The position numbers were made by a program, and so were the translations under genes. Of a DNA stretch of 64,000 nucleotides, positions 56,438 to 64,000 are shown piece by piece. A model generated the notes under the pieces. It saw only the letters and a program-made list of their open reading frames with translations, made no database searches and was not told where the DNA came from. Positions within the stretch are counted from its first letter, which is position 1; each line of letters starts with the position of its first letter. This DNA is from an uncultured Kordia sp. Its GTDB lineage: Bacteria; Bacteroidota; Bacteroidia; Flavobacteriales; Flavobacteriaceae. The stretch is taken from positions 1 through 64,000 of the forward strand of contig NZ_CANMEZ010000004.1 of assembly GCF_947496985.1 (NCBI RefSeq), in the 5' to 3' direction.

Positions 56438-59254
56438 TTAAAACCACTTTCGTGTGAATAGTTTCGTCAGTGTTTTTGGACTTAATGTTACAATGAATCG
56501 AATACGTTCGTCAAAGCCAGGTTGTGCAATTTCCCAACCATTGTTAGAATATACAGGGAAATAAAGTTCAAAATAGTCAGGTACTAAATTTAAACGAATT
56601 CCAGAGTCGTATACAAAACGTGTGTTTATGTTTGTATTCTTTATCATTCCTATATCTCCATATGCTTCAATCCATTTCCAAATGCTATAACTTGCATTTA
56701 CAGTTCCAATCCAGTTATTCGCAAATGGATTGTCTAGTTTTGATTTAAATCCACCTTCGGCAACAATTAATTGCTGACTGAACAATCCTTCATCTTCTGA
56801 ACGTCCATAATAGTTATAATCGAATAAATAATCTGTAGGCCTGTCTAAGGCAAAACTAAAGAAGTCCGAGTTGGTATCATTGAATAAAAATTTACCAACA
56901 AAGAAACGCACATTTAACTGTCTGTTATCTTGAAAAAGCTTTCTATAATTAAGATTGAATGAAACCTTAGAAAATCGTTTTGCTATTTGAAAATCTGTAA
57001 ACCACGTTAAATGACGTATTGGATCAGGATTTGAATACACATAACGTGCATTGAAAACACTGTAATTTGGTTCGTTTTCAAGTTCTATAAGTTCAGATTG
57101 TTCACGTTGTACAATAACATATCTAAAGTCTAAGAATTCTTTTTGATTGGATCTAAAATCAGGATTTCTAAAACCAAATGTTACTTTCGGAACAAATCGC
57201 GTATACGCTAAATCTTCTTCGTAATGATAGTAATTTCCAGACATGGAAAAACGAGCAAAATATAAATCGCTTTTACTTTCAATATCATGACGATAGGAAA
57301 CACTTCCTGAACCTACTACTTTTTGCGAACGCAATCCGTACGAAGGTTTTAAATCGTATAATAAGCGTTTTGTTAGGAATGTTTTGTTGTAAAAACGCAT
57401 TCCTGGCGTAAAACCATCGTATAAATTGAATTGTGCAATTGGCACAAAGAATATTTGATTGTAATGTGGATTTTCGGCATCTTTAAAGAAAGTAAACTTT
57501 AATTTTTTATTGTTTGCAAAAAATCCATTTAATGATTTCCAGTTGTCACGTTGATTAAATTCTGGAATGATTTTATCATAATTTAGTACCAACCGATCTA
57601 CACCTTCTCGTGGAATGGTTACCGTTTTCTTTTCGCCAATGTCAGTTACCCAATGTTTGGAAACAACCGTATCGTTTTTAATTCCAAAAAGTGAAATAGG
57701 GAAGTTACCATCATATTTGTTTTTGATTGTCACTTGAAGTGAATCATCTACTTTTTCTACACTTTTTATTTTGTAATCAATTCGTTTTCTGGAATCTACA
57801 TAGTTGTCAAAATACCAATTAATGTCTTTTGGCGCTTTGGATTCTAATAAGTTTTGAAAATCAGCACGTGTTGCTTTTTTCAATCTGTTTTTAGTATAGA
57901 ATTCTTTTACAAATTCGTCAATTACAGTATTGTCAAAATAGCTTTTTAGGTATTTTAATCCAACTCCTGCTTTGTATTTGTTGGCGATATTATTGTTGAA
58001 TTTTACTAGCGAATCTTTTGATGTACTTAATGGTTGATCAATGTTTTTACGCGCCATTAACATGAATAGAAACGGATATTGATCATTGAATTCTAGTTTA
58101 GCAAATTCGTACGAACGAATTCCCCAAACTTTTGATAATCCACCAGTTAACTTCATGTTTGGATAGTGCGTTTCTGCATACACCATTAGCATGTATGTTT
58201 CTAAAGCGTCAGAAATCCACTTTTCTGTACGTGTATCCATCCACATCGATTCTTCTAAGTTTTTGGTAAGAATCGCTTTTAGAATTTTTATTTCATATTG
58301 AAAATCGTCTGTAAACGGACGAATAAAAGAAGGTAACTGTCCCAATCCGTATACTGGATTCTTTTTATTGTCAATTCTAGAAATCAACATTTCTTTTCGA
58401 GGAAACTCACCTAAATTCTCATAAATAAATTGTACAACTTTATCAACGGCAATTGCTTGCATTTTTTCATCCAAACCATAGGCATCCAAATTTGTAGTAA
58501 TGTTTACTTTATCCGTTTGAAATGTTTTAAACTCTGAGTTTTGACGTAATAATACTGTAATTTCTTTTACGTTAGCGCCTTTGAGTTTTGTGTATCCTTT
58601 TTCACTTTCTTCCTTCGTATCTGCACTAGAAACTACATTGTATTTTTTCGGATAGATAAGTGTAATATCATGTTCCGCTTGTTCTGTGTATAAATCGTCT
58701 AAGTTTTTGTTACTGTAAAGCTTCCAACCATTTCTGTATGCTGCTGGTGTAATATACCAAAAGCGTAAACTGAAATCACCATTATTTTTGTATCCGTAAC
58801 GTGTAAATTCGTCACTAGGCAATTTGACTGTATAATTTAAATTGAAGGTAATACTTTGATTCGGTTGCAAAGGTGAATCTAAGGTTACTTTTATGATATC
58901 TACTTGTTCATCTAGTCGTTCCCAATTTGCAGCACTTCCATTAAGTGTAAAATTCTTGATATTTGTATTTCCACGCTTACGTTTTCGTGCTAAGTGAAAA
59001 TTACGGTGGTATTCTTCTGCAAAGCGTTTCGCTAAAGGCGTATTTTTCCCAGAGAAGCTATGACTCCAATCGTTGAAATAAACTTCATTGAGAGTAGTAT
59101 TTGTTTCATTTGTATAGGTAATTTCTTGAGAAATAACCATGCTGTTTTCCTCAGCTTGTAAAGTAGCTGTGATTGTATTTTTATGTTGTCCAAAAGCTAA
59201 AACGCTAAAGAACAAGAGTAAGTAGGGAACGAAGTAGATGCGTGTAGTGCTCAA
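56438..59254 (-). CDS. M1 aminopeptidase-fold protein lacking the zinc motif; probable TTG start
   Basis: MSTTRIYFVPYLLLFFSVLAFGQ; N-terminal M1-like domain; LTKNLEESM...EKWISDALETYMLMVYAETHYP in place of HExxH-x18-E. Confidence 0.82.
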   Translation of the reverse strand: MSTTRIYFVPYLLLFFSVLAFGQHKNTITATLQAEENSMVISQEITYTNETNTTLNEVYFNDWSHSFSGKNTPLAKRFAEEYHRNFHLARKRKRGNTNIKNFTLNGSAANWERLDEQVDIIKVTLDSPLQPNQSITFNLNYTVKLPSDEFTRYGYKNNGDFSLRFWYITPAAYRNGWKLYSNKNLDDLYTEQAEHDITLIYPKKYNVVSSADTKEESEKGYTKLKGANVKEITVLLRQNSEFKTFQTDKVNITTNLDAYGLDEKMQAIAVDKVVQFIYENLGEFPRKEMLISRIDNKKNPVYGLGQLPSFIRPFTDDFQYEIKILKAILTKNLEESMWMDTRTEKWISDALETYMLMVYAETHYPNMKLTGGLSKVWGIRSYEFAKLEFNDQYPFLFMLMARKNIDQPLSTSKDSLVKFNNNIANKYKAGVGLKYLKSYFDNTVIDEFVKEFYTKNRLKKATRADFQNLLESKAPKDINWYFDNYVDSRKRIDYKIKSVEKVDDSLQVTIKNKYDGNFPISLFGIKNDTVVSKHWVTDIGEKKTVTIPREGVDRLVLNYDKIIPEFNQRDNWKSLNGFFANNKKLKFTFFKDAENPHYNQIFFVPIAQFNLYDGFTPGMRFYNKTFLTKRLLYDLKPSYGLRSQKVVGSGSVSYRHDIESKSDLYFARFSMSGNYYHYEEDLAYTRFVPKVTFGFRNPDFRSNQKEFLDFRYVIVQREQSELIELENEPNYSVFNARYVYSNPDPIRHLTWFTDFQIAKRFSKVSFNLNYRKLFQDNRQLNVRFFVGKFLFNDTNSDFFSFALDRPTDYLFDYNYYGRSEDEGLFSQQLIVAEGGFKSKLDNPFANNWIGTVNASYSIWKWIEAYGDIGMIKNTNINTRFVYDSGIRLNLVPDYFELYFPVYSNNGWEIAQPGFDERIRFIVTLSPKTLTKLFTRKWF

Positions 59255-60520
59255 TTATTGTTTTATGAATTTTTTTGTTTCTATATAATTTTCTATTGTT
59301 AGATAATAAATTCCTTTCGGAAGTGTTCCAACATTTATAGTCGTAATATCGTTATTTTTTATAGTTCCGGACTGTAATTTTTGACCTAAAACGCTATATA
59401 TAACATATTCATTGTCTTTTTTGGAAGAATTTAACACAAATGAAAGTTCATTTGAGGTTACGTTCCCTCGTATGAAGTTAAAAGTAACTTTTTGATTAAA
59501 TTCTGAAGTACTTAATAATTGCTCTGTTGTTTCTAATTCCATCACTACTGGTAAATGATCGCTCATGTCGTGTAATGCGTTGCGTAAACTTTGTGAGTAA
59601 TTGATTCCAGAATTCATTACTTCTGCACAGTCAGATGAGTTGATTGCTCTGTTATAACAATCAGGATTTTGGTTGTTTCCGAATGATTTATACGAGTTTG
59701 GAACATAGTATATATCTGTATTCGTCAACATGTTTTCAGAAGTTAAGATAAAATCGAAACGATCATCAAATCCTCCAGAAGCACCACCTAAACCACTTTG
59801 TGTACGTGTTGACTGTGTGAATATATCTACAAAACTACTGTTGTTATGCCAATCTCCTAAACGATTGATTGGATCTGCTAATGTGATCGCATTTGTAGCA
59901 TCTGTAAGTTTGTTGAACGTAATGTCATTACTTGTGTATAGATTCAAATCGCCAGCAAATAATATATTACTATTCGCGTCAAGCGTAGATAAATACGAAA
60001 TTAATTCTTCCACCATTAAAAAACGCCGCAATTCATCTTCTGGAGAGTTTCCAGCTTTTAAATGCCCAACAAATACTTCCAAACGAATTGGATTATTTGT
60101 TTGGTCAACTGTATTTAGTTTTAAAGTATATCGATTGAAATCGCGAATTGTAGTTTGTACAATATCTTGTCCTTCTAAAATAAATTTTGAACTATCATAA
60201 TAGATCAAATTTTGCAACGAATTGAAATCGCCAGAGTTGTCATCAGATGTATTTGTGAAAAATGTTGCTTGTGCATAATTTGGATTGATGGTTTGCAATC
60301 GGGTTAAAATTTGCTCAGCACCAAACGAATCGTTCAGCTCGCATACCATAAATAAATCTGGTTGATAGTCCGTAAATACCGTCTCTAAATCATCAATTCG
60401 ACTTGGAGAAATGTCAGGAAAATTCAAGACGTTATAAAACATCGTCTTGATATTTTCCTGAGCATTATGTTGTTGTAATCCTAAGCCTAGCAAGCAAAGG
60501 ATGAATAGTATTTTTTTCAT
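59255..60520 (-). CDS. Endonuclease/exonuclease/phosphatase-fold protein with T9SS sorting domain
   Basis: MFYNVLNFPD, FMVCELND, FAGDLNLYTSND, MSDHLPVVME; C-term VLGQKLQSGTI...LPKGIYYLTIENYIETKKFIKQ. Confidence 0.92.
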   Translation of the reverse strand: MKKILFILCLLGLGLQQHNAQENIKTMFYNVLNFPDISPSRIDDLETVFTDYQPDLFMVCELNDSFGAEQILTRLQTINPNYAQATFFTNTSDDNSGDFNSLQNLIYYDSSKFILEGQDIVQTTIRDFNRYTLKLNTVDQTNNPIRLEVFVGHLKAGNSPEDELRRFLMVEELISYLSTLDANSNILFAGDLNLYTSNDITFNKLTDATNAITLADPINRLGDWHNNSSFVDIFTQSTRTQSGLGGASGGFDDRFDFILTSENMLTNTDIYYVPNSYKSFGNNQNPDCYNRAINSSDCAEVMNSGINYSQSLRNALHDMSDHLPVVMELETTEQLLSTSEFNQKVTFNFIRGNVTSNELSFVLNSSKKDNEYVIYSVLGQKLQSGTIKNNDITTINVGTLPKGIYYLTIENYIETKKFIKQ

Positions 60521-60561
60521 TTTTCTTTTTCGGGTGCAATTATTCTACAAAACTTCTTTTT

Positions 60562-61251
60562 TTAGAAGTTAGGACTTAGGTTTGTTTTCTTATAGAAAGC
60601 ATCCAAGATGTCTAATACTTCATCTTCATTATCCACAATATGGATTAGATCTAAATCGTGAGCGCTAATATTACCAAACTTGTCTAATAATGTAGCTTTT
60701 ACCCAATCCATCAATCCTGTCCAGAACTCTGTACCAACTAATATGATAGGGAATTTGTCAATTTTTTTCGTTTGAATTAGTGTAATTGCTTCAAATAATT
60801 CGTCTAATGTTCCAAATCCTCCAGGCATTACTACAAATCCTTGTGAATATTTTACAAACATCACTTTACGAACAAAGAAGTAATCAAAATTGATATTTTT
60901 ATCTGAATCAATATATGGATTGTCGTGTTGTTCAAAAGGAAGTACAATATTTAGTCCTACAGAAGTTCCGCCACCTAAATGCGCTCCTTTGTTACCTGCT
61001 TCCATAATTCCAGGTCCACCACCAGTAATGACACCATATCCATGATCTACAATTTTGTGTGCAATATCCTGAGCAAGTTTATAGTATTTGTCTTCTGGTT
61101 TTGTACGTGCAGATCCAAATATAGATACACAAGGACCAATTTGGCTCATTTTCTCAAATCCGTTTACGAATTCTCCCATGATTTTAAAAAGTGCCCAAGA
61201 ATCGTTTGTTTTTATCTCATTCCAACCTTTGTGGTTTTTTTCTTTTCTCAT
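60562..61251 (-). CDS. LOG family protein (TIGR00730-type Rossmann fold)
   Basis: VSIFGSARTKPEDKYYKLA; GVITGGGPGIMEAGNKGAHLGGGTSVGLNI; VVMPGGFGTLDELFEAITLIQTKK. Confidence 0.96.
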   Translation of the reverse strand: MRKEKNHKGWNEIKTNDSWALFKIMGEFVNGFEKMSQIGPCVSIFGSARTKPEDKYYKLAQDIAHKIVDHGYGVITGGGPGIMEAGNKGAHLGGGTSVGLNIVLPFEQHDNPYIDSDKNINFDYFFVRKVMFVKYSQGFVVMPGGFGTLDELFEAITLIQTKKIDKFPIILVGTEFWTGLMDWVKATLLDKFGNISAHDLDLIHIVDNEDEVLDILDAFYKKTNLSPNF

Positions 61252-61438
61252 ATTCTATAATTAATTTTTAATCAAAACGTGCTAAGATACTATTTTATAT
61301 AGAATTGTGATCAAATTTTTTATGCTTATTCCTATAAAAATGTTCTTTATGTAAAGATAAAAATCAAGCTTGGAAGTCGTATTCTTTTTAACAAAGTATT
61401 AAGTCGTTTATTAAAATTGATTTTAAACTCCTTGATTT

Positions 61439-62557
61439 TTACATGTCTAACCATTTTTTGAAGACAGCTACTTTATTTTTACCAATGATAATATCAATTT
61501 CTGAAATCGGTTGCATTTCTATTTTGAGCGCGCTATTACCGTATTTTATGATTTTATCAATGGCATAAATAGCTACAATAGTTTGTCGGTTAGCTCTAAA
61601 AAATAATTTAGAATCTAAAGTTGCATATAGTTGATCTAAACTATCGTTTGCGGTATAACGTTTTCCATCTTTACGAACCACGTAGGATATAGAGTTTTCT
61701 ACATAGATATATGAGATATCTGTAATAGCAATAGGCATTAATTCATTTCTAATAAAAGTAAGTAAACGTTGTTTGGGAATTTCCTTTGAATTTACTTCAA
61801 TGCTTTCTTCTTCTCTTTTTTCGGGTGTATTATTTTGTAATGAAGCAACACTTTTTTGATAGATTTCGAGCGAGTTGTTTAATTTGGATAAGTTTAAAAC
61901 ACCATCTTCAAGTTTAGCTGTTTTACTATCGATAATGCGTTCATAATATAAAGATAGTATTCTTGTAATGACTAAAACTAGTACTAACAAGATTAATCCT
62001 AGAATTAAAAAAATGGTTTTAAGCTGTTCTTTAAATGTACTGATTTGTAGCTGTATGTTTTTGATATTTAAATGCGCTGCAATAATTAAATCTGAATTTG
62101 CAATTGGACGCATGGCAATAACTTCTGAAGTTTCTTTGGCATCAGGGTTTCTATTTTGAACTAAATCATATAATTCTTTACCTGTTACCACACTTTTCAT
62201 GTTGGAAATGGTATTGCTTTTTTGTTGATTTTTTTCTCCAATTTTTGTCACATCAGGATAACTAACAAATTTCCCTGACCAATCAAAAACAGATAAGTAG
62301 ATACTTTCATTATCGCTTCCTGAAGTTGCTTTTTTGATACTATTAATAATAATTTTCTTGTCTATATTATTTGCTAAAGCATCACCGGTTACAATACTCA
62401 TTTGATGTATTTCCTGTGTGGCTAAATTGATATTGTTCTGTAATACAGTAGTACTTTTAAACTTTACCGTTAGTGGCATTACCAGTAAAACAATAATTAA
62501 AATATATACTAACACAAATCCTAAAGTAGTATATAGATATATTCTGGAATTTTTCAT
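61439..62557 (-). CDS. Membrane-bound one-component regulator: TM, extracytoplasmic PDC/Cache-like sensor, TM, LytTR DNA-binding domain
   Basis: Two TM segments; PIAITDISYIYVENSISYVVRKDGKRYTANDSLDQLYATLDSKLFFRANRQTIVAIYAIDKI; start at MKNSRIYL preferred. Confidence 0.88.
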   Translation of the reverse strand: MKNSRIYLYTTLGFVLVYILIIVLLVMPLTVKFKSTTVLQNNINLATQEIHQMSIVTGDALANNIDKKIIINSIKKATSGSDNESIYLSVFDWSGKFVSYPDVTKIGEKNQQKSNTISNMKSVVTGKELYDLVQNRNPDAKETSEVIAMRPIANSDLIIAAHLNIKNIQLQISTFKEQLKTIFLILGLILLVLVLVITRILSLYYERIIDSKTAKLEDGVLNLSKLNNSLEIYQKSVASLQNNTPEKREEESIEVNSKEIPKQRLLTFIRNELMPIAITDISYIYVENSISYVVRKDGKRYTANDSLDQLYATLDSKLFFRANRQTIVAIYAIDKIIKYGNSALKIEMQPISEIDIIIGKNKVAVFKKWLDM

Positions 62558-62635
62558 TGATAAAAACAATTCTTTTTATAAAGTACTAAAATAACATATC
62601 GTTGCATTATACCCGTGAATCTTAGCATTTAATAT

Positions 62636-62683
62636 TCCGTTTTAAGGTTTTATTTTCCGTTTCAGATACTTTCGACCGTTGTA
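62636..62683. promoter_or_regulatory. Three LytTR-type direct repeats (WCCGTTNYA)
   Basis: TCCGTTTTA (62636), TCCGTTTCA (62656), ACCGTTGTA (62675), in the divergent intergenic region next to the LytTR gene. Confidence 0.7.
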
Positions 62684-62762
62684 AGCGGCGGGAAAAGAGT
62701 ATTTTTATGAAATATTTATTACAAAAATTGAATCTTATTATGAATAAGCTTTTAGTGTAATT

Positions 62763-63179
62763 ATGAAAACAAAAAAACAACACAAAATAGTAATTGTATT
62801 GTCTATGGTTATTTTATGCCTTGTTTTTATAATTAAGATGTTGAATAGTGGAGTAATAGATACCACAAAAATAGAAACAGCAGAAGTTTTCACGACTAAC
62901 GAACTTTTATTGAAACTAGAAAACAAACAGCAAAAACTAGAAGGTTTTATTGAAAAAGCAATTGAAATTGAAGGTGAAATAAAAGAAATTACGTATCAAG
63001 ATGGGAAATATAGTTTAATTTTAAAGGGAGATTCTGATAAAACATATATATTGTGCGAAATGCAGATTAACCAAAATAGAGATATTGTAAAGCTTTATGC
63101 TGGACAAAACATAAAGTTAAAAGGAATTTTGAAAGGATTTTTAATGGATATAATCCTTTTACACTGTGTAATTATATAA
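62763..63179 (+). CDS. OB-fold (tRNA_anti-like) membrane-anchored protein
   Basis: N-terminal TM; IEIEGEIKEITYQDGKYSLILKGD...LYAGQNIKLKGILKGFLMDIILLHCVI. Confidence 0.8.
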   Translation: MKTKKQHKIVIVLSMVILCLVFIIKMLNSGVIDTTKIETAEVFTTNELLLKLENKQQKLEGFIEKAIEIEGEIKEITYQDGKYSLILKGDSDKTYILCEMQINQNRDIVKLYAGQNIKLKGILKGFLMDIILLHCVII

Positions 63180-63188
63180 GAAGAATTT

Positions 63189-63734
63189 ATGAATAAATTT
63201 TTACTAGCATTAATTTTTATTATTTCCTCTAGTATTACCTCTGAAACCAATGAATATATTGAACGGCAAGGTCAGGTGACTTTCTTTTCATACACTTCCG
63301 TAGAAAATATTCAGGCAACTAATAATCAAGTTTTAAGTCTTTTTAACCCTGAAACACAAGAAATTGCAGTCAGTATTTTAATGCGTGCTTTTGTGTTTAA
63401 AAAAACATTAATGCGAGAACATTTTAACGAAAGTTATATAGAATCTGATTTATATCCAAAAGCAACATTTACAGGTACTATTATTGGTTTTGATGCTAAA
63501 GATGAAGAAACACAAACTAAAATTATAAAAGGTGATTTTACGCTTAAAAACATCACAAAACCTGTTGAAGTAAAAGCAACTATAACTAGAAGCGATAATA
63601 GATATACCATTTCTGGTACTTTGGATGTATTGATTGATGATTATAACATTAATGTACCACCATTATTATCGCCAAACATTTCAAAAAAAATAGAAGTTTC
63701 GTTTAATTTTAATTATGCACCCTATGAAAAGTAA
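63189..63734 (+). CDS. YceI family protein
   Basis: QGQVTFFSYTSVENIQATNNQ; YPKATFTGTI; GDFTLKNITKPVEVKATI. Confidence 0.88.
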   Translation: MNKFLLALIFIISSSITSETNEYIERQGQVTFFSYTSVENIQATNNQVLSLFNPETQEIAVSILMRAFVFKKTLMREHFNESYIESDLYPKATFTGTIIGFDAKDEETQTKIIKGDFTLKNITKPVEVKATITRSDNRYTISGTLDVLIDDYNINVPPLLSPNISKKIEVSFNFNYAPYEK

Positions 63735-64000
63735 ATATGTAATTTGGGTACTTTTCTTAAGTATATCTCCATTTGTAACGGCTCAAAATCTTTTAGATAA
63801 ATTAAATAATGAGTCACAGGATATTGACAATTATACAATGGCTACTTTTAAAGGAACTCATATATCCATTGGACATTCCGTGGAAACACGTAAAAGAAAT
63901 ACACTCGAAATTTCTTTTATGTCACGTTATTGGGATATTCCAAATTCTAATGGAAAATCTTTTATTGCAGATAAAATGAGTACGCGTTTTGGTTTAGATT
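63724..64000 (+). CDS. DUF5777-like beta-barrel protein, truncated by the window end
   Basis: Read directly: MKSKYVIWVLFLSISPFVTAQNLLDKLNNESQDIDNYTMATFKGTHISIGHSVETRKRNTLEISFMSRYWDI...; 11-bp overlap with the YceI gene. Confidence 0.75.
   Translation, partial: MKSKYVIWVLFLSISPFVTAQNLLDKLNNESQDIDNYTMATFKGTHISIGHSVETRKRNTLEISFMSRYWDIPNSNGKSFIADKMSTRFGLD

Noticed and set aside
1-64000. Mobile elements, tRNA or rRNA genes
   Set aside because: No transposase, integrase, phage structural gene or recognisable tRNA/rRNA sequence was found by reading; tRNAscan/Infernal would be needed to exclude small RNAs formally.

Overview
AT-rich chromosomal segment, most likely from a marine Bacteroidota (Flavobacteriaceae, Kordia-like; inferred from gene content, T9SS C-terminal sorting domains and codon usage, not from a search). 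About 45 coding genes, mostly chromosomal housekeeping or envelope genes: PcrA/UvrD helicase, HolA, MltG, Sua5, M20 amidohydrolase, OmpA, glutathione peroxidase, fused 2-oxoacid dehydrogenase E1, cytochrome c peroxidase and several regulators. No rRNA, tRNA, CRISPR array or transposase was recognised. Main points of interest: (1) a Septu-like candidate defence operon (37218-40455) in which a PtuB-like HNH nuclease sits beside an AAA ATPase that carries its own, apparently degenerate, N-terminal PtuB-like HNH domain, with no reverse transcriptase nearby; (2) a divergent DUF4157 (eCIS-core, HExxH) protein translationally coupled to a lipoprotein; (3) two unannotated short GG-motif peptide genes, one RiPP/lanthipeptide-leader-like with a Cys-rich tail and its own terminator; (4) several regulatory repeat sets next to their probable regulators: helically phased TACGTAG repeats by a LuxR-type response regulator, 21-nt identical palindromes on both sides of a marR gene, LytTR-type triple repeats, AraC-linked direct repeats and a double ArsR-type palindrome; (5) unusual proteins, including a histidine-phosphatase/Cys-phosphatase fusion, an OMPLA-like barrel, an M1 pseudopeptidase with a probable TTG start, a retropepsin/CBM48 coupled pair and a large unlisted repeat protein running off the left edge.
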